Shown: in pieces, positions 39,992 to 48,556 of the stretch
Layout: the number at the start of each line of letters is the position of its first letter
Numbering within the stretch: the first letter of the stretch is position 1
Notes under the pieces: generated by a model
What the model was told of the DNA's origin: nothing
Databases searched by the model: none
Seen by the model: the letters and a program-made list of their open reading frames with translations, nothing else
Position numbers and translations under genes: made by a program
Assembly: GCF_030323865.1 (NCBI RefSeq)
Contig: NZ_CP066362.1
Span: 434,001 to 498,000 of the forward strand
Length of the DNA: 64,000 nt
Origin: Pseudarthrobacter defluvii
Lineage (GTDB): Bacteria > Actinomycetota > Actinomycetes > Actinomycetales > Micrococcaceae
Reading direction: 5' to 3'

Positions 39992-41779
39992 AACAGTGCA
40001 GTCCACCGGGACCTCCTGCATGCTGGCCCATTCTTCGGCGGGTTCGGGACCGCTGGACAGGACCACGGCATAACCTTCGGGCACGGGGGCCGAGGAGAAG
40101 CCCATGTTGGACAGGACCACTGTTTCCCCATTGCGGAACGCCAGCAGACCGCTGTCCGGCGCGTGTTCGTCAGTCCACTCCACGGTGCCGCTGCCCAGGC
40201 GCTGGGCCGCCCTGAACGCCAATGCGGCGCGGTAGAGTTCCAGCGTCGAGCCTTCCTCGCCGTCCTGCTGGTCGACGGCCAGGGGGCCGAAGCTTTTCGG
40301 CTGCGGGAGCCACGGCCCGGGTGCTCCTGTGGATACCCCTCCAGAAAAACCAAAGCCAGGTTCTTCTCCTGCCCACGGCAGTGGGACCCGGCATCCGTCC
40401 CGCCCGATCTCGGCACCGTGGGTCCGGAAAAATGTCGGGTCCTGTCTGGCCTCCGCAGGGAGGGTTGTGTGCTCCGGAAGTCCCAATTCCTCACCTTGGT
40501 AAAGGTAGGCCGAACCCGGCAACGCCAGTGCAACCAGCGTGGCAGCGCGGGCGCGGGCCAGGCCCAGGGCTGCGTCCGGCTGTTCGTCATCAGGGCCAAT
40601 GCCCTTCGGGAAAGTGGTGGGGTCTGTCAGCCCGAACCGGGTGGCGTGACGCACGGTGTCGTGGTTGCTGAGTACCCACGTACAGGGAGCACCAACTAAT
40701 GCTGCCGCTGCCAGCGACGCGTCGATGGCGTCGGCCATGCGTTCGGCATCCCAGCCGGCCAGCAGGAAATCGAAGTTGAAGGCCTGCTGCATCTCATCGG
40801 GCCGGACGTAGCGTGCAAGGCGCTCAGCCGGTTCCACCCAGGCCTCGGCAACCATCATCCGGTCTCCGCCGTATTCGGCCAGGACCTGGTTCCAGTCGCG
40901 GTAGATTGCGTGTACCCCGTCCTGGTCAAAGAACGGCGACGGCGGATACATCGGGGAGACTGCCCTGTGTGGTTCCTCGGCGTCGGTGTGGGCGTGGGGT
41001 GCATCCCCGGGCAGATGGCTCTCGATGCGGGGACCTGATGTTCCCTCAACCATGGCAGCCACGCCGTCCCAGTCTGGCAGCCCAGCCTCCTTCACCAGGC
41101 CGTGCGCAACGTCCACCCGGAAGCCGTCCGCCCCGCGGTCCAGCCAGAACCGCAGCACCGAGCGCATCTCCTCCTGAACTTCCGGGTTCTCCCAGTTCAG
41201 GTCCGGCTGCTTGGTGTCGAAGAGGTGGAGATACCACTGGCCGGGCGATCCGTCCGCGTCGGTTACCCGGCTCCAGGCCGGACCGCCGAACACGGACTTC
41301 CAGTTGTTCGGTGCAAGCCTGCCGTCCCCGGAGCCGGGTACTTCGTCCTTGCCGTCACGGAAGATGTACCGGTCCCGTTGCGGGCTTCCAGGAGCCGCGG
41401 CCAGCGCCTCCCGGAACCATGCGTGTTCGTCCGAGGTGTGGTTGGGAACCAGGTCCACGATGACTTTGAATCCGCGGCGGTGAGCTTCCTGCAACATCGC
41501 GTCGAAGTCCGCCAGGGAGCCGAAGAGCGGGTCCACCTGGCGGTAGTCCGCCACGTCGTAGCCGCCGTCGGCCTGTGGCGACCTGTAGAAGGGGGACAGC
41601 CAGATGGCATCCACTCCCAACCGTTCAAGGTAGGGCAGGCGGTCCAGCACACCGCGCAGATCCCCCATGCCGTCGCCGTTGCCATCTGCGAAGGAGCGGG
41701 GGTAGATCTGGTACACGACGGCGTCGGCCCACCAGGCAGAGGGGGCCGGTCCGGATGCGGGAACGGATGGGTCTGGCAT
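39965..41779 (-). CDS. Alpha-glucosidase (glycoside hydrolase family 13)
   Basis: 604 residues from ATG 41779, where AGGAGGGG is five bases upstream; a longer reading would cross the operator. The catalytic (beta/alpha)8 barrel has all GH13 regions: D-L-V-P-N-H-T-S near residue 115, nucleophile Asp in D-G-F-R-V-D-V-A-H-G near 230, acid/base Glu in M-V-A-E-A-W-V-E near 307, and L-S-N-H-D-T-V-R-H near 370. The sequence type is oligo-1,6-glucosidase/alpha-glucosidase. No signal peptide, so it acts on imported oligosaccharides. Divergent from the sugar ABC importer and sharing its LacI operator. Confidence 0.95.
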   Translation of the reverse strand: MPDPSVPASGPAPSAWWADAVVYQIYPRSFADGNGDGMGDLRGVLDRLPYLERLGVDAIWLSPFYRSPQADGGYDVADYRQVDPLFGSLADFDAMLQEAHRRGFKVIVDLVPNHTSDEHAWFREALAAAPGSPQRDRYIFRDGKDEVPGSGDGRLAPNNWKSVFGGPAWSRVTDADGSPGQWYLHLFDTKQPDLNWENPEVQEEMRSVLRFWLDRGADGFRVDVAHGLVKEAGLPDWDGVAAMVEGTSGPRIESHLPGDAPHAHTDAEEPHRAVSPMYPPSPFFDQDGVHAIYRDWNQVLAEYGGDRMMVAEAWVEPAERLARYVRPDEMQQAFNFDFLLAGWDAERMADAIDASLAAAALVGAPCTWVLSNHDTVRHATRFGLTDPTTFPKGIGPDDEQPDAALGLARARAATLVALALPGSAYLYQGEELGLPEHTTLPAEARQDPTFFRTHGAEIGRDGCRVPLPWAGEEPGFGFSGGVSTGAPGPWLPQPKSFGPLAVDQQDGEEGSTLELYRAALAFRAAQRLGSGTVEWTDEHAPDSGLLAFRNGETVVLSNMGFSSAPVPEGYAVVLSSGPEPAEEWASMQEVPVDCTVYLQSVRHS

Positions 41780-41806
41780 TAGGTTCCCCTCCTGATAACT
41801 TTTTGA

Positions 41807-41820
41807 TGTAAACGCTTGCA
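41807..41820. promoter_or_regulatory. LacI-family operator TGTAAACGCTTGCA
   Basis: Perfect fit to TGnAAnCGnTTnCA, the palindromic operator used by LacI/GalR regulators of sugar loci. It lies between the divergent alpha-glucosidase (start 27 bases away) and the sugar-binding protein gene. The LacI regulator at 45558 is the obvious ligand. Confidence 0.8.
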
Positions 41821-41920
41821 TTACTGACATGTACCTTACTAGTGTGACAGTCACCACATCAACCTCACCTAGCAAGCGCACTGTCGACTTACTTGTCACT
41901 CAGCGAGGAGCTTCAAGCTA

Positions 41921-43216
41921 ATGAAAACCCCGAGATTCCTGCTTCCGGCTGCCACGGCCGGCATCCTGGCCCTTACGTTGTCCGCCTGCGGCGGCGGAGG
42001 TGGAGGAGGCTCTACAGGCGGCGGCGGTGGCGGCAGTGACGCTAGCGCCAACCTCGACGGCCGCGGCCCCATCACCTATGTGCAGGGCAAGGACAACAGC
42101 AATGTGGTCCGCCCCCTGGTCGACAAGTGGAATGCCGCCCACCCGAATGAGAAGGTCACCTTCAAGGAACAGACGGACCAGGCCGACCAGCAGCACGATG
42201 ACCTCGTGCAGCATTTCCAGGCCAAGCAGTCCGACTACGACGTTGTGGATGTGGACGTCGTCTGGACCGCTGAGTTCGCTGCCAAGGGCTGGCTGCAGCC
42301 CTTGAAGGACAAGATGGCGATCGACACCAGCGCCATGCTCAAGCCGACAGTGGACAGCGCAACCTACAAGGGCACCCTGTACGCAGCCCCGCAAACCTCC
42401 GATGGCGGCATCCTGTACTACCGGAAGGACCTGGTCCCCACCCCGCCCAAGACCTGGGACGAGATGATGAGCATGTGCTCCATCGCGAAGCAGAACAACA
42501 TCGGGTGCTACGCGGGCCAGTTCAGCAAGTATGAGGGCCTCACGGTGAATGCCTCCGAGGCCATCAACTCGGCCGGCGGCTCGGTCCTCAACAAGGACGG
42601 CAAGCCGGACCTGAACACCCCCGAGGCCAAGGCCGGCCTGGGGAACCTCGCAAAGGCCTACGCGGATGGCAACATCCCCAAGGAAGCCATCACCTACAAG
42701 GAAGAGGACAGCCGCCAGGCATTCCAGAGCGGCAAGCTTCTGTTCCTGCGCAACTGGCCCTACGCCTTCAACCTGATCACCACTGAAGGCTCCTCTGCAG
42801 TGAAGGACAAGACGGGGCTGGCTGCACTCCCCGGCAAGGATGGACCCGGCGCTTCCTCACTGGGTGGCCACAACCTGGCTACCAGCGTGTACTCCAAGAA
42901 CAAGGCCACTGCGCTGGACTTCATGAAGTTCATGACCTCGGCGGAAACCGAGAAATTCTACGCCACGCAGGGCTCGTTGGCTCCGGTTCTCGGATCGCTG
43001 TATGACGACCAGGAACTCGTTGCCAAGCTGCCCTACCTGCCGGTACTGAAGACGTCCATCGAGAACGCCGTTCCGCGTCCTGTGACGCCTTTCTACCCGG
43101 CTGTCACCAAGGCAATTCAAGACAATGCCTACTCCGCTATCAAGGGAGAAAAGACAGTGGATAACGCACTTTCCGACATGCAGAAGTCCATCGAATCCGC
43201 CGGTGCGGGATCGTAG
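41921..43216 (+). CDS. Sugar ABC transporter substrate-binding lipoprotein
   Basis: 431 residues from ATG 41921 with GAGGAG ten bases upstream. Signal peptide with lipobox T-L-S-A-C; Cys23 is followed by a long Gly run. The mature protein is a family-1 solute-binding protein of the maltose/trehalose type: I-T-Y-V-Q-G-K-D near 48, Y-D-V-V-D-V-D-V-V-W-T-A-E near 107, and F-L-R-N-W-P-Y-A-F near 272. It would bind an alpha-glucoside (maltodextrin, trehalose or sucrose). First gene of an importer operon; no ATPase is encoded, so a shared MsiK-type ATPase is expected. Confidence 0.95.
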   Translation: MKTPRFLLPAATAGILALTLSACGGGGGGGSTGGGGGGSDASANLDGRGPITYVQGKDNSNVVRPLVDKWNAAHPNEKVTFKEQTDQADQQHDDLVQHFQAKQSDYDVVDVDVVWTAEFAAKGWLQPLKDKMAIDTSAMLKPTVDSATYKGTLYAAPQTSDGGILYYRKDLVPTPPKTWDEMMSMCSIAKQNNIGCYAGQFSKYEGLTVNASEAINSAGGSVLNKDGKPDLNTPEAKAGLGNLAKAYADGNIPKEAITYKEEDSRQAFQSGKLLFLRNWPYAFNLITTEGSSAVKDKTGLAALPGKDGPGASSLGGHNLATSVYSKNKATALDFMKFMTSAETEKFYATQGSLAPVLGSLYDDQELVAKLPYLPVLKTSIENAVPRPVTPFYPAVTKAIQDNAYSAIKGEKTVDNALSDMQKSIESAGAGS

Positions 43217-43223
43217 TTCTGCC

Positions 43224-44261
43224 ATGGCAACCGAACTAGGCCCGACGCCGGTCAAGTCACCGGCGTCGGGCGGTACCCCCGTCCGTCATGCGCCCAAGGG
43301 CGTGGGGGAGGACAACAGGATTGCAAGCCAGGGGCGCTGGGCGTCCTGGCTGCTTGCCCCCACCATCGTCGCCCTGGGCATCGTGATCGTTTACCCGATC
43401 ATCAGTGCCATCGTCATGTCCTTCCAGAAGGACGCCGGCCTGGATCCAGCCACCGGACTCTTCACTGCAGGCGGCCCGGCAGGCATCCAAAACTACGTCA
43501 ACTGGCTTGCGCAGCAGTGTTCGTCACCGGACGGCGGAACGGTCGCTTGCCCGCCCGGCACGCTGGGCGGCCAGTTCTGGTCCGCCACGGCCACCACGTT
43601 CTTCTTCACAGTGGTGACGGTGGCATTCGAAACTGTCCTGGGTTTCTGGATGGCCATGATCATGGCCCGCGAGTTCCGTGGCCGCAGCCTGGTCCGCGCA
43701 GCTGTCCTGGTGCCGTGGGCCATCCCCACTGCCGTAACGGCCAAGCTCTGGTTCTTCATCTTCGCCTTCGAGGGCATTGCCAACAAGCTGTTCAACACCA
43801 CCATCCTGTGGACGGGCAGCGAGTGGCCGGCCAAGTGGGCCGTGGTCATCGCGGACGTCTGGAAGACCACACCTTTCATGGCCTTGCTGATCCTTGCAGG
43901 CCTGCAGATGATTCCGGCGGACGTCTACGAAGCAGCAAAGGTGGACGGAGCCACTGCCTGGCAGCGATTCCGCCTGATCACCCTGCCGCTGGTAAAACCG
44001 GCACTTATGGTGGCAATCCTCTTCAGGACACTGGACGCGCTGCGTATGTTCGACCTGCCCTACATCCTGACCGGCGGCGCGAACAACACCACCACCCTGT
44101 CCATCCTGGTGATCAACCAAATCAGGCAGGGCTTCAACTCGGCAGCCGCGCTGTCCACCATCACCTTCATCATCATCTTCCTCGTCGCCTTCATATTCGT
44201 GCGCTTCCTTGGGGCGAACGTCGTTGAGCAGAGCGGCGCCACCGGAAAGGGGAAGAAATGA
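43224..44261 (+). CDS. Sugar ABC transporter permease (MalF type)
   Basis: 345 residues from ATG 43224, seven bases after the binding-protein stop. Six core TM segments beginning at about residue 42. The ABC coupling motif E-A-A-K-V-D-G-A-T-A-W-Q-R-F-R-L-I-T-L-P is near residue 235. A periplasmic loop with two Cys (Q-Q-C-S-S-P-D-G-G-T-V-A-C) between TM1 and TM2 may form a disulfide. Pairs with the MalG-type permease whose gene overlaps by four bases. Confidence 0.95.
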   Translation: MATELGPTPVKSPASGGTPVRHAPKGVGEDNRIASQGRWASWLLAPTIVALGIVIVYPIISAIVMSFQKDAGLDPATGLFTAGGPAGIQNYVNWLAQQCSSPDGGTVACPPGTLGGQFWSATATTFFFTVVTVAFETVLGFWMAMIMAREFRGRSLVRAAVLVPWAIPTAVTAKLWFFIFAFEGIANKLFNTTILWTGSEWPAKWAVVIADVWKTTPFMALLILAGLQMIPADVYEAAKVDGATAWQRFRLITLPLVKPALMVAILFRTLDALRMFDLPYILTGGANNTTTLSILVINQIRQGFNSAAALSTITFIIIFLVAFIFVRFLGANVVEQSGATGKGKK

Positions 44262-45157
44262 CCACGGCAACAGCAGATGCCTCGGCGCTGCGGGCCCAAC
44301 AGGACAAAGGCCGCAAGGCCGCCCAGAACAGGGAGAAGTGGGCACAGGGGCGCACGTACCTCAGCGCCGCCATCATCCTGCTCTGGTGCCTGGCACCGGC
44401 GTACTGGATGGTGGTCACTGCCTTCCGCGAGGTGGGCTTCACCTACGACACGTCGATCCTGCCCACCCATGTGACGCTGGACAACTTCAAGACGGCCTTC
44501 GACACGTCCTTCGGGAACAGGTTCGGCCAGGCGCTGCTGAACAGTGTGTTCATCGGCGGCGTAGTGACGCTGGTATCCCTGCTCATTGGCGTGTTCGCGG
44601 CCTACGCACTGGCCCGGCTGAACTTCAAGGGCAAGTTCCTGGTGCTTGGCTTCATCCTGGGTGCTTCGATGTTCCCCGGCGTTGCCCTGATCACCCCACT
44701 GTTCCAGCTGTTCACCAATATCGGCTGGATGGGCACCTACCAGGCGCTGATTATCCCGAACATCTCCTTCGTGCTCCCGCTGACGGTCTACACCATGACG
44801 TCGTTCTTCCGCGAGATGCCGTGGGAACTGGAGGAATCCGCCCGTGTGGACGGTTGCACCCAGGGACAGGCCTTCCGAAAGGTCATCATGCCCCTGGCCG
44901 CGCCGGCAATCTTCACCACGGCAATCCTGGCGTTCATTTCATCGTGGAATGAGTTCCTGATTGCCAGCCAGCTGTCCAGCGACGCAACCCAGCCGGTGAC
45001 GGTGGCCATCGCCAACTTCGCCGGGGCACAGCCCAACCAGATCCCATACACGGCCATCATGGCCGCGGGCACCATCGTCACCATCCCGCTGGTGATCCTG
45101 GTGCTGGTCTTCCAGCGCAAAATTGTCGCCGGCCTCACGGCAGGTGCAGTCAAGTGA
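44258..45157 (+). CDS. Sugar ABC transporter permease (MalG type)
   Basis: 299 residues, ATG overlapping the MalF-type stop. Six TM segments. The coupling motif E-E-S-A-R-V-D-G-C-T-Q-G-Q-A-F-R-K-V-I-M-P is near residue 193. The typical I-P-F/M...Y-L-S-A-A-I-I-L-L-W-C first helix and S-S-W-N-E-F-L-I-A region are present. It completes the membrane channel. Its stop overlaps the next small gene (GTGA). Confidence 0.95.
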   Translation: MTTATADASALRAQQDKGRKAAQNREKWAQGRTYLSAAIILLWCLAPAYWMVVTAFREVGFTYDTSILPTHVTLDNFKTAFDTSFGNRFGQALLNSVFIGGVVTLVSLLIGVFAAYALARLNFKGKFLVLGFILGASMFPGVALITPLFQLFTNIGWMGTYQALIIPNISFVLPLTVYTMTSFFREMPWELEESARVDGCTQGQAFRKVIMPLAAPAIFTTAILAFISSWNEFLIASQLSSDATQPVTVAIANFAGAQPNQIPYTAIMAAGTIVTIPLVILVLVFQRKIVAGLTAGAVK

Positions 45158-45402
45158 CGGACAACGGTTCCCGTCCCCGCACCGCGGGGGCGGGAAGCCG
45201 CAGCCGACTGGTCCGCTCCGGTGAGGACTTCGATATCATCATCGGCTTCCTCGGATTCTGGGCACTGGTCCTGCTGGTGGTCACCGTGTGGATGGAAGTT
45301 ACTGCCCAGCCGGCCCTTGGGTGGGCGCTGGGCCTGCTGGCAACACTGCTGGCGCTGTACGGTATGGTGCGGCTGCGCAGGAAACTGCCGGCCCGCAGGT
45401 AG
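45154..45402 (+). CDS. Small two-TM membrane protein at the end of the sugar importer operon
   Basis: 82 residues from GTG 45154, overlapping the MalG-type stop by four bases. A polar, Arg-rich N-terminus (residues 1-22) is followed by two hydrophobic segments at about 28-46 and 54-71 and a basic end R-L-R-R-K-L-P-A-R-R. No family recognised. The tight coupling suggests it works with the importer, but it could be a passenger. Confidence 0.75.
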   Translation: MTDNGSRPRTAGAGSRSRLVRSGEDFDIIIGFLGFWALVLLVVTVWMEVTAQPALGWALGLLATLLALYGMVRLRRKLPARR

Positions 45403-45469
45403 GCGCTGATACGCACGCCCGCCGCCTTGGCGGCAACTGTGTGGATTCGCGCTGTCTAAGTTTTCACTG

Positions 45470-45503
45470 CCCGGCCCCTGAATGGAAAAATACAGGGCCG
45501 GGG
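45470..45503. terminator. GC-rich stem-loop between sugar importer operon and LacI gene
   Basis: CCCGGCCCCTG (45470-45480) pairs with CAGGGCCGGGG (45493-45503) with one bulged C, around the loop AATGGAAAAATA. It probably ends the importer transcript before the regulator gene. Confidence 0.5.
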
Positions 45504-45557
45504 GTAAACGCGGGGCCGGGCGGCCCCACGCCGCAAAGGAGTCAAAGAGGGGACACG

Positions 45558-46613
45558 GTGGCACGGACAACGGAAAGGTCCCAGCGGGGCGGCCATAACG
45601 GCGTCAGCATCGAGGACGTGGCGGCGGCCGCCGGAGTCTCCACAGCCACGGTGTCCCGCGCAGTCCGCGGGTTGCCCAGGGTTTCGCCGGCCACCCGCGA
45701 GAAGATTCTTGAGGTGGCCGGGAACCTGGGCTACGTTGCATCCTCATCGGCTTCCGGCCTGGCGACCGGGCGGACCAGGACCATCGGAGTGTTGGCCCCG
45801 TTCGTGAGCCGTTGGTTCTTCTCGAAAGCCATTGAGGGTGCAGACCGCGAACTGCATGCCCGCAATTACAACCTGTCCCTTTTCAACCTCGGCGGCCACG
45901 GCAGCAACCGGGAGCGGCTTTTCAGCAAGACCATGGTCTACAAGCAGATCGACGCTCTCCTGGTCCTGTGTATGGCGCTCAGCCATGACGAACTGGACCA
46001 TCTCCAGAAAATCGACATCCCCCTCATCGTCGTCGGCGGCCACGTCGAGGAGTGCTCGTACATCGGCATCGACGACTACGCAGCCGCGTCAACGGCGGTG
46101 CGGCACCTGATCGACCTCGGCCACAAGAAGATCGCCCTGCTTCACGGCGACGACGAGACCGACCTTAACTTCGACGTTCCCCGGGTTCGCATCCTGGCGT
46201 TCAAGGACGTCATGGCGGCAGCCGGTCTGCCCACCCGCCCGGAATGGGACGAATGGGGCGACTTCACCGTACGCAGCGGCCAGGAAGCCCTGCGCCGGCT
46301 CTGGTCGCGGGAGGGGGAGAAGCCGACCGCCATTTTTTGCGCTTCTGACGAGATGGCCATGGGCGTAATCTTCGAAGCCAACCACCTTGGCATCAGGGTT
46401 CCGGAGGACCTCTCCGTGGTGGGCATCGATAACCACGACTTTGCTGAACCCATGGGCCTCACCACGGTGGGGCAGCGGCCGGACGAGCAGGCCGAACTGG
46501 CCACCAAGATGCTTCTTGACGAACTTGATGGGCAGGCAGGAGCTGTGCGCTCCGCCGTCGCGACGCATGAACTGATTGTCCGGCGCACCACGGCGCCGCC
46601 GCAGAACCCCTAG
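45558..46613 (+). CDS. LacI family transcriptional regulator of the alpha-glucoside locus
   Basis: 351 residues from GTG 45558, preceded by AGAGGGG. The helix-turn-helix S-I-E-D-V-A-A-A-A-G-V-S-T-A-T-V-S-R-A-V near residues 16-37 and hinge helix S-S-A-S-G-L-A-T-G-R follow the LacI pattern; the periplasmic-binding-like domain covers about 75-340. Contains I-F-C-A-S-D-E-M-A-M-G and V-V-G-I-D-N-H-D-F-A-E, typical ends of this fold. It lies directly after the importer genes, and a perfect LacI-type operator stands before them, so it is probably their sugar-responsive repressor. Confidence 0.93.
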   Translation: MARTTERSQRGGHNGVSIEDVAAAAGVSTATVSRAVRGLPRVSPATREKILEVAGNLGYVASSSASGLATGRTRTIGVLAPFVSRWFFSKAIEGADRELHARNYNLSLFNLGGHGSNRERLFSKTMVYKQIDALLVLCMALSHDELDHLQKIDIPLIVVGGHVEECSYIGIDDYAAASTAVRHLIDLGHKKIALLHGDDETDLNFDVPRVRILAFKDVMAAAGLPTRPEWDEWGDFTVRSGQEALRRLWSREGEKPTAIFCASDEMAMGVIFEANHLGIRVPEDLSVVGIDNHDFAEPMGLTTVGQRPDEQAELATKMLLDELDGQAGAVRSAVATHELIVRRTTAPPQNP

Positions 46614-46654
46614 AAGCCCAGAACTTCTAAAAGCCCCAAAACCTCTAAAAGCCA
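46610..46654. repeat. 17-18-bp tandem repeat over the stop codon of the LacI gene
   Basis: Units start at 46610, 46627 and 46645 with the pattern CTAnAAGCCC-n-AnAAC. The LacI stop TAG (46611-46613) is inside the first unit, and the third is truncated nine bases before the convergent gene's end. Confidence 0.7.
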
Positions 46655-46662
46655 GGGAACGG

Positions 46663-47553
46663 TTACGAGGCGCGGGCCAGCTGCCGGATGGGGATCCAGC
46701 GCGAGGCGAGCCGCCGGTAGGCCGCTGCAGCACCGGTCATGTCACCCTCCGCCAGGCACTCGATGCCCAGCCTGATATCCATGGGGGACTCGTCCGGGTA
46801 GACCTTGTCCGCCACGGCGCCGTAGTCCAGCTCCACCATGGAGTCCACGTGGAACAGCTCCAGCCATTCCGTCAGCTGCGCCAGGTCATCAAGCATGTCC
46901 AGGTCGGGAGCGGCGAGGGCCAGGTTGGCCACGGCATAGCGGGCCCGCTCCAGGGCATCGGTAATGGACGCCCAGACGCGCACGGTGAGAATCCGGCCGC
47001 CGGCTTCCACCACGTCCTTGCGGTCGGATTCGGCGAACAGCGAGAACCAGCTGAACGGGATGCCCCACGTGGAAGCCCGCGTGTGCACCCGGACGGAACC
47101 GTCCCTGGCCTTCACCAGGTCGATCCTCTCCTGGTGCCGGTCCCGCTGCTCCTCCGGGATCAGCAGCTCGGCCAGCGGGCCATGGATGCCTTCCATCAAG
47201 GCGTTGGCTGCCAGTCCGGCGCGCAGGACCAGCTGGCTGGGGCAATACAGCAGGACGGGCTCCGGGGCCGCGTCAGCACCGTCGTCGGCCGTTCCGCCGT
47301 CCGTTGCCGGCGCTGTGGTGACGCGTACAAGGTCGGTGCGTCCGGTGGGGAAGGGATCGCCGCCGGAGCGGGTGATGCGTCCCAGCGAGGCCAGCAGTTC
47401 AGCGTTTTCGACGGCGGCACGGGAGACTGCCTGCGCTCCGGCTGCCTGGATGGCCGGGCGTTGTTCCTCCGGAAAGGCTTCCAGGGGTTCGTAGACGCGC
47501 AGGGTGGAGGAGAAAGGCAGGCCTGCCTGGCCCCGGTAGAGGTTTCCCGTCAT
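46663..47553 (-). CDS. Conserved-looking actinobacterial protein of unknown function
   Basis: 296 residues from ATG 47553 with AAGGAG eight bases before it. No signal peptide or TM. N-terminus G-L-P-F-S-S-T-L-R-V-Y-E-P-L-E-A-F; middle R-V-H-T-R-A-S-T-W-G-I-P-F-S-W-F-S-L-F; later I-T-D-A-L-E-R-A-R-Y-A-V-A-N-L and a C-terminal A-A-A-A-Y-R-R-L-A-S-R-W-I-P-I-R-Q-L. The well-ordered mixture of acidic and aromatic residues suggests a globular cytoplasmic protein. It overlaps nothing and ends near exonuclease III on the same strand. Family not recognised. Confidence 0.8.
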   Translation of the reverse strand: MTGNLYRGQAGLPFSSTLRVYEPLEAFPEEQRPAIQAAGAQAVSRAAVENAELLASLGRITRSGGDPFPTGRTDLVRVTTAPATDGGTADDGADAAPEPVLLYCPSQLVLRAGLAANALMEGIHGPLAELLIPEEQRDRHQERIDLVKARDGSVRVHTRASTWGIPFSWFSLFAESDRKDVVEAGGRILTVRVWASITDALERARYAVANLALAAPDLDMLDDLAQLTEWLELFHVDSMVELDYGAVADKVYPDESPMDIRLGIECLAEGDMTGAAAAYRRLASRWIPIRQLARAS

Positions 47554-47587
47554 TGCGGTCTCCTTGCGTGGGTCCAGGCCACAGTCA

Positions 47588-48394
47588 TCAGTCCGCCAGT
47601 TCCACCAGCACGGGCGCGTGGTCGGAAGCGCCCTTGCCCTTGCGTTCCTCGCGGTCAATGGAGGCGCCGGTGACGCGCGCGGCCAGGGCGGGGGAGGCCA
47701 GGACGAAGTCGATCCGCATGCCTTCCTTCTTCGGGAACCGCAGCTGGGTGTAGTCCCAGTAGGTGTAGACGCCGGGGCCGGGGGTGTACGGGCGTACTAC
47801 GTCCGTGTAGCCGGCGGTTTCGAACGCGTGGAATGCCTCCCGCTCCGGCGGGCTGACGTGCGTGGACCGGTTGTTGATGAACAGGTCAATGTCCCAGACG
47901 TCCTCGTCGAAGGGGGCGATGTTCCAGTCGCCCATCAGTGCCACCTGCGCCTGGGGGTTGTCCGTGACCAGGGCCTGGGCGTGCGTCTTGAGGCTTTCCA
48001 GCCATTTCAGCTTGTACGGCATGTGCTCATCGTCGAGGGAGCGGCCGTTGGGGACGTACAGGCTCCAGATCCGGACGCCTGCGCAGGTGGCAGCCATGGC
48101 GCGCGCCTCCTGGACGGGGTCCTTCCCGGCCTTGCCGAACGAGGGCTGGTCCAGGAACGTCCGCTCGACGTCCTCCAGCCCCACCCGGGAGGCGATGGCC
48201 ACGCCGTTCCATTGGTTCACCCCGAAGTGGGCCACCTCGTAACCCATCCGCTCAAAGAGTTCCCAGGGGAAGTTGTCGTCCTTGCACTTGGTCTCCTGGA
48301 TGGCCAGGACATCGCAGTCGCTGCGCTGCAGCCACGCTTCCACGCGGTCGGCGCGGGCACGGAGCGAGTTCACATTCCAGGTAGCTATCTTCAC
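47588..48394 (-). CDS. xth: Exodeoxyribonuclease III
   Basis: 268 residues from GTG 48394. Endonuclease/exonuclease/phosphatase fold with all AP-endonuclease motifs: I-A-T-W-N-V-N-S-L-R near residue 3, Q-E-T-K near 34, Y-V-P-N-G near 103, G-D-W-N-I-A-P near 145, R-I-D-F-V-L near 213 and S-D-H-A-P-V at the end with the catalytic His. Acts on abasic sites and 3' ends in DNA repair. A second in-frame start at 48526 would lack a ribosome-binding site and lies in the divergent spacer. Confidence 0.96.
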   Translation of the reverse strand: MKIATWNVNSLRARADRVEAWLQRSDCDVLAIQETKCKDDNFPWELFERMGYEVAHFGVNQWNGVAIASRVGLEDVERTFLDQPSFGKAGKDPVQEARAMAATCAGVRIWSLYVPNGRSLDDEHMPYKLKWLESLKTHAQALVTDNPQAQVALMGDWNIAPFDEDVWDIDLFINNRSTHVSPPEREAFHAFETAGYTDVVRPYTPGPGVYTYWDYTQLRFPKKEGMRIDFVLASPALAARVTGASIDREERKGKGASDHAPVLVELAD

Positions 48395-48556
48395 GGTTCC
48401 TAACTTACCTTGGCAGCCGCACGCCGGGTAAAGCCCTGGGCGGCCCCGCCTCCAGGTGCCCCTGCGGTTGGTTAGGGACCGGAAGGGGCGGGTATATTCG
48501 CAAGCAGAATGACCTGGATCACTCATCCGGCCACCATGCGAAGGAGCACCCAGCCG

